A stretch of 64,000 nt of DNA from Denitrobaculum tricleocarpae (GCF_007004665.1 NZ_ML660052.1:744001-808000); one strand, 5' to 3'; positions 17,722 to 27,105 are shown, counted from the first letter of the stretch. Notes: generated by a model not told the origin, from the sequence alone. Numbers and translations are program-made.

Positions 17722-19967
17722 CTGACAGCGCTCCTTCACGTATAGGTTTTCCTTTTGTTGGCGACACGATCGGCGGCAGCCAAGTCTCGGTATTGTTGCT
17801 GATTGGTGCACTGGATCGCACCCGGTTCGAGCCGGTTATCGTACTTCACGAGGAAGGCCATTTTGCTGAGTACCTGACTGCACGCAATATAGACTATGTT
17901 TTGGCTCCTCGGATCCCATTGGTGGTCGGAGGTGGTCTGTTAATCCGGCTTCGGGCCATGCTGAAGTGCTCAGGTCGTCTCGCTGCTTTTTTACGCGAAC
18001 AAAAAATTGACATCGTGCACACCAACGACGCGCGCATGCACTTGACCTGGGTGCTTGCGGCCCGGCGGGCAGGCGCGAAATTCGTTTGGCATCAGCGGAC
18101 GCGGCTTAGGTTGGCGAATTCGGTGTATTTCACATTGCTGGCGCACCGTGTATTTGCCGTATCGGAGTTCATTCGAGGTGGTTACTCAAACTTGCTTCGG
18201 CCGAAAGTGCGCACGCTTTTAGATCCTGTTGTCCTGGAAACCAGCGTGCCTGCGCGTGACATTGCGAAAAAGCGGCTTTGTGAAGAACTATCGGTTCCAG
18301 AGCATACCAGGCTCATCGCTTTTGTTGGAAATCTGCGGGATCAGAAGCGTCCAATGGTCTGTGTCGAGGCCGCAAGCGCGCTTAAACAAAGGTATGGCGA
18401 GGACGTGCTGTGTCTGTTCTTTGGAGAAGAAAGGATGCCGACCGCGCAAAGGGTGCAGGAGCGTATTGCTGAACTGGACCTCTCGAAGACCTGCCGGCTG
18501 ATGGGGAGCAGGTTTCCGATTGAGCCGCTGCTTGCAGGTTGCGATCTTCTCATGGCACCGGCGGTTTATGAAGGCTTTGGCCGTGTGTTGATCGAGGCTA
18601 TGTTGGTGGGGACACCGGTCATTGCAAGCTCGGACGGCGGTCATCTGGAAATCGTTGATCACGGGTTAAACGGACTGCTGGTTCCAGTCGATGATTCCTC
18701 AGCATTTGCGGCGTCGGCCATTGATCTGCTTGAGGATCCGGTTCGCGCAAACGCCCTGGCAAAGGCCGCGAGAGATCCTGCGTTCAAAAGACACTCACTG
18801 AAGCGCCACGCCGAAATTGTTCAAAACTGCTATGCAAGTATGCTCCCTTTCGTGGGGTCGGATCGTCTGGAACCTGACATCACGATGTTTTTGTACGATT
18901 TAGGGGGCGGGGGTGCTCAAAGGGTCGCAGTGAATTTGATCACAGCCTGGATCGAAAAAGGCCGGCGTGTCCAACTCATTACCTGGTTACCCGAGGAGAG
19001 TGATTTTTATGTCCTGCCGTCAGAGGTTCAACGAGTCGTTATTGGCCCAAAACCATTAGACTCAGGCCGGTTGGCGGCCCATCTCTTCAATGTCAAGGCG
19101 GTCTTCAGGATTCGTCAGCATCTGCGCAGACATAAGCCAAGAGCTGTCGTTTCCTTCATAACCGTGACGAACATCTTTGTGATTCTGGCGTCGCTCGGCC
19201 TTAAATGCCGAATCATTGTGTCCGAGCGAAATGACCCTACGCGCCAGAAAGCCGGCATCTTTATCAGAAATCTGCGCCGGTTACTCTATCGTTTCGCCAG
19301 CGTTGTCACCGCCAACAGCGTGAATGCAGTTGAAGCTATGACGGGCTACGTGCCCCGCTCAAAGCTGGCGGCGGTACGCAATCCGGTCGTTATCACCGAC
19401 CCGGTTCCAGACTCTGAGCGTTTGCCCGTGGTTCTGAGTGTCGGACGGCTGGTTCCACAGAAGAATCATCGCTTGATCATTGCCGCGCTGGCATGGCTTG
19501 GCGCGAAGTCCCAGGGCTGGAAGCTGGAAATCCTCGGCGCGGGGCCCGAACATGATGCGCTCACGAAACAGGCCCAATCCGGCGGTATGGCGGACCAGGT
19601 GAACCTGCCCGGACTGGTTGAGGACCCGAACCCGCATTACCGGGCTGCCGGGATTTTCGTCCTGAGTTCATTTTATGAGGGCACGCCAAACGTGTTACTC
19701 GAAGCCATGGCGTACGGTTTGCCCTGTATCGTTTCAGACTCGCTGCTGGGCGCGCTCGAGTACGTAGAAGATCACGAGTCCGGATTGGTCTTTCGCTCGG
19801 ACGACGCGGAGCATCTGGGGGAGTGCTTGCAGCTGCTTATTGAGCAACCTGCGTTACGGGAGCGGTTGGGTAAGGAGGCGCGACGGCGAATGCAGGACTA
19901 TTCGGTGGAAATCGTCTCCGCGCAATGGGACAGCTTGCTGTTTCCGTCGCCTGATGCGCAGCCATAA
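17718..19967 (+). CDS. Tandem double glycosyltransferase (two GT4 modules)
   Basis: Two complete GT-B units lie in one 749-aa chain. Module 1 (about residues 10-380) begins RIGFPFVGDTIGGSQVS, where GGSQ is the usual N-terminal nucleotide loop, and has YEGFGRVLIEAMLVGTPVIA as the donor-site E-x7-E motif. Module 2 (about 390-740) begins DITMFLYDLGGGGAQRVA and has SFYEGTPNVLLEAMAYGLP. Each could add one sugar, so the protein may build a disaccharide step. GTG 17718 is selected because it overlaps the preceding stop and directly precedes the first strand; the frame is open from GTG 17628. It is probably cotranscribed with the upstream glycosyltransferase region. Confidence 0.87.
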   Translation: MTDSAPSRIGFPFVGDTIGGSQVSVLLLIGALDRTRFEPVIVLHEEGHFAEYLTARNIDYVLAPRIPLVVGGGLLIRLRAMLKCSGRLAAFLREQKIDIVHTNDARMHLTWVLAARRAGAKFVWHQRTRLRLANSVYFTLLAHRVFAVSEFIRGGYSNLLRPKVRTLLDPVVLETSVPARDIAKKRLCEELSVPEHTRLIAFVGNLRDQKRPMVCVEAASALKQRYGEDVLCLFFGEERMPTAQRVQERIAELDLSKTCRLMGSRFPIEPLLAGCDLLMAPAVYEGFGRVLIEAMLVGTPVIASSDGGHLEIVDHGLNGLLVPVDDSSAFAASAIDLLEDPVRANALAKAARDPAFKRHSLKRHAEIVQNCYASMLPFVGSDRLEPDITMFLYDLGGGGAQRVAVNLITAWIEKGRRVQLITWLPEESDFYVLPSEVQRVVIGPKPLDSGRLAAHLFNVKAVFRIRQHLRRHKPRAVVSFITVTNIFVILASLGLKCRIIVSERNDPTRQKAGIFIRNLRRLLYRFASVVTANSVNAVEAMTGYVPRSKLAAVRNPVVITDPVPDSERLPVVLSVGRLVPQKNHRLIIAALAWLGAKSQGWKLEILGAGPEHDALTKQAQSGGMADQVNLPGLVEDPNPHYRAAGIFVLSSFYEGTPNVLLEAMAYGLPCIVSDSLLGALEYVEDHESGLVFRSDDAEHLGECLQLLIEQPALRERLGKEARRRMQDYSVEIVSAQWDSLLFPSPDAQP

Positions 19968-19996
19968 GCCGCGGGAGTCTGAGAGCCGTTTCCTGT

Positions 19997-20287
19997 TTGA
20001 CGTTTGCCGAAAACGTTAAGAACTATATTTCTGCGATAAAAAGCCTGAAGTGCGTCGTTTTGGCCTCTCCTCTCACGCCTTACCTCACAGGAGATGCTCG
20101 GTTCTACTTCGAAGGGGAAGGGCGTGAATCCAATGTCGAAATCCTTATTGAACACTTTAAAAGCACTCTTGATCGCCTGATTGAGAATAACGTGCTTCCG
20201 GCTGCTTCTCATTCACTGTTATCGAATGGAAAGCATGCCGTGGATTGCAGTGCGCGAAGTTGCAGGTCGAAGGATTGGTTTTTTTAA
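19997..20287 (+). CDS. Hypothetical 96-aa frame, possible gene remnant
   Basis: The frame opens at TTG 19997 with no strong ribosome site. The first ~60 residues (for example KCVVLASPLTPYLTGDARF and ESNVEILIEHFKSTLDRL) look like folded protein, whereas the C-terminal 35 residues are rich in Cys, Ser and Arg and look non-coding. I read it as a possible 5' fragment of a gene lost at the edge of the glycan locus. No family is recognised. Bases 20288-20405 are AT-rich and probably hold the promoter of the next gene. Confidence 0.3.
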   Translation: MTFAENVKNYISAIKSLKCVVLASPLTPYLTGDARFYFEGEGRESNVEILIEHFKSTLDRLIENNVLPAASHSLLSNGKHAVDCSARSCRSKDWFF

Positions 20288-20405
20288 GAAATTTTTTTAC
20301 TATGAAGTATATTGTAGTGATCTGATTTACTTGAAAAATACATACTTGAATCATCGGAAAAGCTGCGCCCAAGGTTCTCAAGATTAAACGACGACAGGAC
20401 AGCAT

Positions 20406-22181
20406 GTGACCACAGACCAAATCGTTCTATTCGCCCTGCTTTTCGCGGTCTTCGGGCTGCTGCTGTGGGGCCGCTATCGTTATGACCTGGTGGCCTTCGC
20501 GGCGCTGGTCGTCGCGGTGGTGACGGGCAGCGTCCCCACCGAGGACGCTTTCTCCGGCTTCGGCCATCCTGCCGTTGTGATTATCGCCCTGGTCCTGATC
20601 GTCAGCCGTGGGCTCGTGCTCTCCGGCGCCATCGATCTGATCACGCGTTATCTCATCGATGGCAGCCGCAAGCTCTCAAGCCATATCGCGGTCATGAGCG
20701 GCCTGGGCGCTTTTTTCTCCGCCTTTATGAACAACGTGGGCGCGCTGGCTCTCCTGATGCCGGTCGAGCTGCAGGCCAGTGCCAAAGCCAAGCGCTCGCC
20801 GGCCTTGACCCTCATGCCGCTGTCCTTCGCGACGATTCTGGGCGGGCTGGTTACCCTGATCGGGACACCCCCCAACATCATCATCGCAGCCTTCAGGGAG
20901 AAATCCCTGGGCGAGAGCTACTCCATGTTCGATTTCGCGCCGGTCGGCCTGGCCTGCGCGGTGGCCGGTGTTGCCTTCGTCGCCCTCGTCGGCTGGCGCC
21001 TGCTTCCGGGCGAGCGCGGCAAACACGACACTGCCCAGGAACTGATGGACCTGCAGGGCTATATCGCGGAAATCAAGGTGCCGGAAGCGTCACCGGCCGT
21101 TGGCCGCAAGGTTTCCGACCTGGATGAAGAGGCCGCGGACTGCGACGCCCACATCGTGGGTCTGGTGCGCCGGGGTAAGCGGCTGCCGGGCACGGGACGG
21201 CGGGAGGAGATTTCAGCCGGTGACATCCTGGTGGTGGAGGCCGGTCCGGAGGCGATCGACAAACTGGTGGGGAGCCTGAAGCTGGAATATGCCGGCAGCG
21301 AGCGGCGCGCCAGGGTGGACGAAGGCGATCAGAAGCTGATGGAAGTCGTGGTGCCGCGCCACGCCCGGATCGATGGCCGGTCTGCGCTGGACGTGAACCT
21401 GCTCTACCGGCATGGCATTACGCTTCTGGGGGTTTCGCGCAGCGGCAAGCGGTTCCGGGAACGCCTGCGGAAACTGGTGATCTCCGCGGGCGATGTTCTG
21501 CTGCTGCTGGGACCCGCCGAGCGTCTGCCGGAAGTGGCGAGCTGGCTCGGGACCCTGCCTTTGGCGGAACGCGGTCTGGAGGTGATCCAACGGGATAAGG
21601 CGGCTATGGCCGCCGGGCTTTTCGCCGTGGCGATCATTCTGGCAAGCCTGGGCGTCATCTATCTGCCGGTCGCCCTGGCCGGAGTGGTGATCGGTTACGT
21701 TTTGCTCAAGATCATGCCCCTGCGGCAAATCTACGATTTCGTGGAATGGCCGGTCATTGTTTTGCTGGCCTGTCTCATTCCCATCGGTCAGGCGCTGGAG
21801 GCCAGCGGCGGCACGGCCCTAATCGCGAACGGTATCGTCGCGATTTCGGCGGGCTGGTCCCCGGCGGTGGTTCTGACCCTGCTCATGATCGTGACCATGA
21901 CCCTGTCCGATGTTCTGAACAACACCGCGACGACGGTGATCGCGGCACCGATTGCCATCGATATCGCCGAGCGGCTGGGGGTCAGTGCCGACCCTTTCCT
22001 GATGGCGGTTGCCGTGGCCGCGAGCTGCGCCTTCCTGACACCCATCGGGCATAAGAACAACACACTCGTTATGGGCCCCGGGGGTTACGCCTTCGGCGAC
22101 TACTGGCGCATGGGCCTGCCCCTGGAGATCCTGATCGTCGCGGTCGCGGTGCCGGTGATCCTGGTCGTCTGGCCTTTCTGA
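20406..22181 (+). CDS. SLC13-family anion permease with two TrkA-C (RCK_C) domains
   Basis: This 591-aa inner-membrane carrier has the DASS/ArsB-like two-fold layout: an N-terminal membrane half with NNVGALALLMPV and LIGTPPNIII, a cytoplasmic insert of about 220 residues, and a C-terminal half with NNTATTVIAAPIAI and a TPIGHKNN loop. The two SNT-type motifs mark the ion and anion sites. The insert carries two RCK_C repeats (about residues 220-295 and 305-385), each ending in the AGDxL pattern, which may sense a cytoplasmic ligand. Members transport sulfate, dicarboxylates or similar anions, often with Na+; the substrate is not evident here. GTG 20406 starts the protein and a weak AGGAC lies upstream. 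It converges on the desaturase gene with only 22 bases between. Confidence 0.88.
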   Translation: MTTDQIVLFALLFAVFGLLLWGRYRYDLVAFAALVVAVVTGSVPTEDAFSGFGHPAVVIIALVLIVSRGLVLSGAIDLITRYLIDGSRKLSSHIAVMSGLGAFFSAFMNNVGALALLMPVELQASAKAKRSPALTLMPLSFATILGGLVTLIGTPPNIIIAAFREKSLGESYSMFDFAPVGLACAVAGVAFVALVGWRLLPGERGKHDTAQELMDLQGYIAEIKVPEASPAVGRKVSDLDEEAADCDAHIVGLVRRGKRLPGTGRREEISAGDILVVEAGPEAIDKLVGSLKLEYAGSERRARVDEGDQKLMEVVVPRHARIDGRSALDVNLLYRHGITLLGVSRSGKRFRERLRKLVISAGDVLLLLGPAERLPEVASWLGTLPLAERGLEVIQRDKAAMAAGLFAVAIILASLGVIYLPVALAGVVIGYVLLKIMPLRQIYDFVEWPVIVLLACLIPIGQALEASGGTALIANGIVAISAGWSPAVVLTLLMIVTMTLSDVLNNTATTVIAAPIAIDIAERLGVSADPFLMAVAVAASCAFLTPIGHKNNTLVMGPGGYAFGDYWRMGLPLEILIVAVAVPVILVVWPF

Positions 22182-22203
22182 GCGCTGATCAGATCGGGCA
22201 GCT

Positions 22204-23310
22204 TCAGGCAGCGCTCACCGGCTTCAGAGCGGTGGCTTCCAAAGTCGCGGACTCCAGAGTAACGGGCTCCAAAGTGGTGTTGGGCCGCAGTGTCCGGGCA
22301 GCCGCCGGAGCAGGCGCCGCCACCTTCGGCGCGCGGGCGGTAAGCGCGCGGCCAAAGGGATGCCGGACATGTTCTTTCGGCCAGAGCATGTACCGCAGCA
22401 TGATTTCACCGTAGCCGCTGAAGCGATAGCCGCCGTTGGCGGTCAGGAGCTCGCTTCGGCGGGCTTTGAATCTCGCGGGCAGTTGATACCAGGGCAGCGC
22501 GGGCTCTGCGTGGTGCAGTGCGTGCAGGTTGTTGTTCAGGAACAGCAGCGCCATGGGCCCGCGCGATTCGACGATCACGCTGCGCTGCTCCACATCCGGA
22601 TGCGCCCGGTGTTCGGCAAAGGAGCGGACCAGGGAGAGCGAGACTGCTGGATAGACAAAGAGCACGAGATAGGTTGTGAGCGGGATCTGGCAAACCGCCA
22701 CCACCCAACAGAGAACGGCAACGCAGGAGAGCGCATGAAGCCCCCAGGTGCCTAAATTCCGTCCGTCACCCCGGATCAGCTGCAGCGCTTCGTTCTTGTA
22801 GAGCCGCCATATACAGATGGCCGGCCCGAACAGCAAACGGCCCAGGAAGCTATTGTTGACCAGATAGAGGATCCGCGCGGCGCGGCCGGCTTCGGCCCAC
22901 TGCCGGGGCGTGAGATAATAGGACTCGGGGTCTTCCAGAGGATCGGTCAAGCGGGCATCGCAATGATGCTTCAAATGGGCGCTGCGGTAGAGGCCGTAAG
23001 GAATCCAGAGCCAGAGGCTGGGGAAGACAAAGGCTTCGTTCACTCTGCGCCAGGCGGTCGGATGTCCGTGGGTGACCTCGTGCTGCAGAGATCCGTGCCA
23101 GGCGATCAGATAGATGCCGATGGCGGCCCCGAGCCACCAGGGCAGGCTGTGGTAGTGCCAAGTGAGCAGGCCGAAACCGCCGTAAATGATGAAGCCGAGG
23201 CCGAGAGTGGGCCATTCGATCGCCGTTTTCCGGCGGGCTTGCATTGTCGTCTGAGCTTTAGCGCGCTCCTGCCGGGGAGCCGTTTTAGCTGTGTCTGTTA
23301 CGCCGGGCAT
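22204..23310 (-). CDS. Fatty acid desaturase (membrane di-iron type)
   Basis: This is a membrane-bound di-iron desaturase/hydroxylase family protein with the histidine boxes HEVTHGH, HLKHH and HALHH plus an HRAH pair, which bind the two irons. At least four hydrophobic segments surround them (about residues 30-70 and 195-235). It would introduce a double bond or hydroxyl in a fatty acyl or related lipid. ATG 23310 is preferred over the longer frame (to 23421) because AAGGAA lies about 6 bases upstream; this gives 368 aa. The C-terminal ~50 residues are a low-complexity tail with a five-residue repeat (LEPVT, LESAT, LEATA, LKPVS) not found in the family. Confidence 0.85.
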   Translation of the reverse strand: MPGVTDTAKTAPRQERAKAQTTMQARRKTAIEWPTLGLGFIIYGGFGLLTWHYHSLPWWLGAAIGIYLIAWHGSLQHEVTHGHPTAWRRVNEAFVFPSLWLWIPYGLYRSAHLKHHCDARLTDPLEDPESYYLTPRQWAEAGRAARILYLVNNSFLGRLLFGPAICIWRLYKNEALQLIRGDGRNLGTWGLHALSCVAVLCWVVAVCQIPLTTYLVLFVYPAVSLSLVRSFAEHRAHPDVEQRSVIVESRGPMALLFLNNNLHALHHAEPALPWYQLPARFKARRSELLTANGGYRFSGYGEIMLRYMLWPKEHVRHPFGRALTARAPKVAAPAPAAARTLRPNTTLEPVTLESATLEATALKPVSAA

Positions 23311-23719
23311 GGAGTTCCTTTTGTTGTCTTTGCGTCTTTTTCCCGTTGCTTTTTTGTCGTTACGGCCCAGCCGTGGACCGATGTTGCAAGGTGGCTTCTT
23401 CCCCTGGGCCAATTCCCCCACGCTTATCCCCGGGGCCAGTTCCCCGCAGGGTTGCTTCGGGCAGGCCTTTTCAGTCCCCGAATTCAGAGGTGAACACGCT
23501 GCTCAAAGTCAATTCGACCCTGCTGTGACCCGAAATCGCCGTTGGTTGGCGGGGAGACCGGACGCATACTCCAAGGCATATCCGGTCCGGCCTCTGCAGC
23601 TGCTTCCCCAAAAGCAACTTTGTCCTCATAAGCAATTCTACCGCCCGGAGTGTTATGACAACAATGCGATTCAGCGCACAATGCGTTGATTGTGGTATGC
23701 AAAAGCTGCAAATGATGAT

Positions 23720-23733
23720 AATTGTAAACAATT
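23720..23733. promoter_or_regulatory. Palindromic operator candidate before XRE regulator
   Basis: AATTGTAAACAATT is a perfect palindrome 24-37 bases before the GTG start of the XRE regulator, flanked by two GATAATT repeats. Its position and symmetry suggest an autoregulatory site. Confidence 0.45.
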
Positions 23734-23756
23734 GGTGATAATTCGGAGGAACAAAA

Positions 23757-24605
23757 GTGGATCGCCGTGAAACCGTTGAGGTCTTCCGGGAACGGCTGAC
23801 CGACGTGATCGAGCGTTCCGGTTTGAGCCGCTCCGCTTTTGCGACGACGGCGGGTCTCGACCGTTCGACGCTGTCGCAGCTTCTCTCCGCCAATAACGAC
23901 CGCCTGCCACGGGCCGAGACCATCGCGGCTATAGCCAGCGCGCAGCAGGTCAGCGTGGACTGGCTGCTGGGGCTGAGCCAGATCGATCAGGAAGGCATCA
24001 ACATCATGGGCCAGCCGCTGGAGATCGAATCCGGCGCCGGGTCTCCGGTCGATGAGCGTCTGATCCGCTGGCACGCCGAGGCTGAGGGTTATAAGGTCCG
24101 CTACGTTCCCTCGACCCTGCCGGATTTGCTCAAGACAGAAGCGGTCACGCGCTACGAATACCGGGACTATGCGCCGATCACACCCGAGCGTGGCCTGGAG
24201 CAGGCATCACATCGTCTGGAGTACAGCCGCCGGCCGGAGACAGACCTGGAGGCCTGCTCTTCCTTTCAGTCGGTGCAGGACTTTGCCAGGGGGCACGGGA
24301 TCTGGGCCGATCTGCCCGCGGAGTCCCGTCACGAACAACTGCTCTCCATGATGTCTTTGATCGACGAGCTCTATCCGGCCTTTCGCTGGTTTCTGTTCGA
24401 TGGCTTGCAGCGCTACTCCGTGCCGGTCACGCTCTTCGGCCGGCAGCGTGCCGCGGCTTATTTCGGCAACATGTACTTTGTGTTCAATGCGACCGAGCAT
24501 ATTCGGGTGCTGAACCGGCATTTCGACGAGTTGATTCGCTCCGCCGTGATTCAGCCGACCGATATCATTGGATTTCTCGAGCGGCAGTTGGCCGATGTGA
24601 CGTAA
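23757..24605 (+). CDS. XRE-family helix-turn-helix transcriptional regulator
   Basis: Residues 10-70 form a Cro/C1-type helix-turn-helix: FRERLTDVIERSGLSRSAFA followed by TAGLDRSTLSQLLSA, the recognition helix, and a QQVSVDWLLGLS ending typical of XRE domains. The remaining ~200 residues have no domain I can name; they are well folded in appearance and may bind a ligand. GTG 23757 is preceded by CGGAGGA at good spacing. A perfect 14-bp palindrome lies just upstream, consistent with autoregulation. The GFA-family gene starts 48 bases after it in the same direction, so the regulator may control that pair. Confidence 0.85.
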   Translation: MDRRETVEVFRERLTDVIERSGLSRSAFATTAGLDRSTLSQLLSANNDRLPRAETIAAIASAQQVSVDWLLGLSQIDQEGINIMGQPLEIESGAGSPVDERLIRWHAEAEGYKVRYVPSTLPDLLKTEAVTRYEYRDYAPITPERGLEQASHRLEYSRRPETDLEACSSFQSVQDFARGHGIWADLPAESRHEQLLSMMSLIDELYPAFRWFLFDGLQRYSVPVTLFGRQRAAAYFGNMYFVFNATEHIRVLNRHFDELIRSAVIQPTDIIGFLERQLADVT

Positions 24606-24652
24606 AGCACTTTGGTTCTGATTTACCGATCCCCAGGGGATGGAGAAACGCG

Positions 24653-25180
24653 ATGCGGGAAGATGTGGAAGCGATCGAAGAGAGAGACGACGAGACTCCC
24701 AGCGCGACTGGCGGCTGTTTGTGCGGCGCCGTGCGCTATCGTCTCTTCGGACCTCTGCGCGATGTGATCAACTGCCATTGCGGTCAGTGCCAGCGCACGC
24801 ATGGCAACTTTGCGGCCTATACACGGGTCAAGCGCTCCGCCTTTTCCTGCGACGAACGCCAGGGCTTGCGCTGGTACAGTTCGTCGGACCGCGCGCGGCG
24901 TGGTTTCTGCAGGACCTGTGGCGCGTCCCTGTTCTGGGAACGTCTGGACGGCGACGCCATCTCCATCTCCGCCGGCAGTATCGACCCGCCCAGCGGTCTG
25001 AAGACCACGCAGGACATCTTTGTGGCGGACAAGGGGGACTATACCGAACTGGCGCCGGGCACCGTCGTAACGCTCCAAGGGCGCCGCGGCGGGAAGGCGC
25101 AGCCCGAAGTCAACGCCTACACCTCGGTCGGGCAGGGTGTGGCAGGTCTCGCCAAAGGTGAAACCGGAGAGACGGAGTGA
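24653..25180 (+). CDS. GFA-family (glutathione-dependent formaldehyde-activating-like) zinc protein
   Basis: The 175-aa protein has the GFA/CENP-V fold signature: GGCLCGAVRY near residue 22, CHCGQCQRTHG near 44 and FCRTCGASLFW near 85, giving the cysteines for two zinc sites. The family is named for a formaldehyde-glutathione reaction, but most members are of unknown role, so only the family is safe. Its stop overlaps the start of the PhnD-like gene (GTGA, 4 bases), showing a two-gene operon. ATG 24653 has GGATGGAG 8-10 bases upstream. Confidence 0.85.
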   Translation: MREDVEAIEERDDETPSATGGCLCGAVRYRLFGPLRDVINCHCGQCQRTHGNFAAYTRVKRSAFSCDERQGLRWYSSSDRARRGFCRTCGASLFWERLDGDAISISAGSIDPPSGLKTTQDIFVADKGDYTELAPGTVVTLQGRRGGKAQPEVNAYTSVGQGVAGLAKGETGETE

Positions 25181-26013
25181 CGCAGGCCACCGGGCTTGCG
25201 AGCCTCTTCATGTATGACATGCCCGAATTCAGACCCGCGAGCGAATCCTGGTGGCAGGGTCTTGCACGGGCCATGACGGCGGAGGGCATCGAGGGGGTTC
25301 CCGATCATTTGAGCGAGGTTGCGGATCCCATGCAACACTGGGGGAAACCCGATCTCCTCTTCAGCCAGACCTGCGGTTATCCGCTGACCCATGCACTCCT
25401 GGGGAAAGTAGCTGTGGTCGCGACCCCGGCCTACGACTGCGACGGCTGCGCCGGCACGAATTACCGCAGTCTGATCCTGGTGCGCGATGAGGACCCGGCG
25501 CAGGACGTTGCGGATTTGACGGGCCGGACCGCGGTGGTGAACTCCCTGGATTCGCAGTCGGGCTTTTCATCTCTCAGGTCGGTCGTTGCCCCCTTCGCGC
25601 GGGACGGGCGGTTTTTTGCGCGCCTGGAAATTAGCGGCGGTCACCTCGCCAGCATGGACGCGGTCAGGGCCGGGCAGGCGGATGTCTGCGCCATCGACGC
25701 GGTGACTTACGGACTGGCGGCACGCTACCGCCCCCCGGCGGTGGAGGGCCTGCGCATTCTGGATCGCGGACCCGAGGCACCCGGGCTCCCCTACATCACG
25801 GCCGGCGCGGGCTCGGCAGACCTCTTGCAGCGGCTCAGGTCCGCGCTATTTGCCGCGCTCGAGGCACCGGATCTGGAAGCGACGCGCGCGGCGCTGATGA
25901 TCAAGGGGGCTGAAGTATTACCGGACGGTGCTTACGACCGGATTTTGGATCTGGAACGCAAGGCGCAGATGAGGTTGCCTGAGATGGCCGGTCCCGAGAG
26001 CGACCGGCTTTAG
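25177..26013 (+). CDS. PhnD/SsuA-like substrate-binding-domain protein without signal peptide
   Basis: The 278-aa protein resembles phosphate/phosphonate-type periplasmic binding proteins (PhnD, PF12974): SEVADPMQHWGKPDLLFSQTCGYPL, then a LTGRTAVVNSLDSQSGFSSL hinge region and an ISGGHLASMDAVRAGQADVCAIDAVT motif. Unlike transport partners it begins MTQATGLASLFMYDM with no signal peptide, and no permease or ATPase gene adjoins it, so it probably works in the cytoplasm. Its GTG start overlaps the GFA stop. Its 3' end overlaps the convergent PEP-CTERM-like gene by 4 bases. Confidence 0.78.
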   Translation: MTQATGLASLFMYDMPEFRPASESWWQGLARAMTAEGIEGVPDHLSEVADPMQHWGKPDLLFSQTCGYPLTHALLGKVAVVATPAYDCDGCAGTNYRSLILVRDEDPAQDVADLTGRTAVVNSLDSQSGFSSLRSVVAPFARDGRFFARLEISGGHLASMDAVRAGQADVCAIDAVTYGLAARYRPPAVEGLRILDRGPEAPGLPYITAGAGSADLLQRLRSALFAALEAPDLEATRAALMIKGAEVLPDGAYDRILDLERKAQMRLPEMAGPESDRL

Positions 26014-26699
26014 CAAGCCTTGCGGGTTTTGCGCAGAAGCCAGCCCAGGCCCAGGACACCCATCAGCATCAAAACCAGACTATTGGGCTCGTCGACCGTG
26101 GCGGCTGCTGCCGAAGGGATGATGGCGTTCGCCAGCAGGATGTTGTCGATCCCAAAACCGTTTGCCACGGGCGCCGAAAAGGTCAGGCTGGAGATAAATT
26201 CTGCCGGTTCCAGGATAAAGCCGAAGAAACGATTGGTGATCCCGGGCACGATCGTTTTGGAGCCCGTTGCCGTTGTGTAGCTGATCACGGTGTCGCGCTG
26301 AAGAGCACGAAAGGTTGCGCCGAAGCCGATAATCGGGACATCGAAGCTCATGGTCGCGGTCGTTGTGCCTGCCGCGGAGGTTTCGAGGTAGAGCGCCGCA
26401 AAGGGCGTGTGGGAGGGGGCAATGATTTCAAATCGAAAGGGCGAGACTTCGATCTTATTCAAGCTGTTGTGGGAAGCTCCGGTTGAGGAGAGCGTAATCG
26501 GCCCGGCGTCGAGCTCTCCGTTCTGAAACAGCGCATCGCCGGCGAAGCTATTGAAATCCACGGTGTGATCGATCGTGCCAAGTGTATTTTTAAAGCCGAT
26601 GGACCTGGTGAAGGTGAGCGGTCCGGCCAGAGATTCGCTTGCGCCGGCGGGCAGGGTGATGATCGCGATGACAAGCGGGATAAGAATTCTCTTGAGCAT
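26010..26699 (-). CDS. Secreted protein with PEP-CTERM-like sorting tail
   Basis: The 229-aa protein starts with a signal peptide (MLKRILIPLVIAIITLPAGA) and ends with a short acidic-Pro motif VDEPNSLVLMLMGVLGLGWLLRKTRKA: motif, membrane helix and basic end, as in PEP-CTERM/exosortase substrates, though the canonical PEP is replaced by DEPN. The middle is beta-rich and Thr/Ser-rich with no domain I can name. An exosortase would cleave the tail; none is in the window. Confidence 0.68.
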   Translation of the reverse strand: MLKRILIPLVIAIITLPAGASESLAGPLTFTRSIGFKNTLGTIDHTVDFNSFAGDALFQNGELDAGPITLSSTGASHNSLNKIEVSPFRFEIIAPSHTPFAALYLETSAAGTTTATMSFDVPIIGFGATFRALQRDTVISYTTATGSKTIVPGITNRFFGFILEPAEFISSLTFSAPVANGFGIDNILLANAIIPSAAAATVDEPNSLVLMLMGVLGLGWLLRKTRKAC

Positions 26700-26969
26700 G
26701 AAAAGCTACCTTCTTTGGTTGGGAGCTTCAGCGACGCGGACGACAGATGAGCCCGTGTGCGGACTTTGCCTCGCCCGCAACTCAAACCTCAGTCCGCAGA
26801 GAACCGCCGATCCCCGGAGCTCAACAGTCAGCCTTCCTGCCGCTGTTGCCGTAATTCCATAAAAAGCATCTCGCTTTTTATCTATTAAGCTTTGTTTAGA
26901 TCCTAAAAATTTAGATTCGGTTATGAGGATCGCTGGACCGCCAGAAAACAACGAAGCAGCCTTAAAACC

Positions 26970-27105
26970 AGAGCAGATCCGGTTTAGACGGAATCGCCTT
27001 CGGCGATCCGTCGTACCGGTGAATCTGCTCTAACTGTTTGATGTAGAGCGGGTTCACATGTTTTAGCGAAAACACAGCGTGTTTCCGTTAAAACATGACG
27101 CGCTC
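26970..27105. repeat. Pair of palindromic intergenic repeats
   Basis: Two strong inverted repeats lie side by side. The first (26970-27031) pairs AGAGCAGAT with ATCTGCTCT and has an inner stem GACGGA-TCGCC / GGCGA-TCCGTC. The second (27046-27105) pairs GAGCG with CGCTC, CATGTTTTA with TAAAACATG and AAACAC with GTGTTT. Similar modules occur at 58251-58384. They look like REP-type intergenic palindromes. The remaining bases of 26700-27309 contain no gene I can support. Confidence 0.55.
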
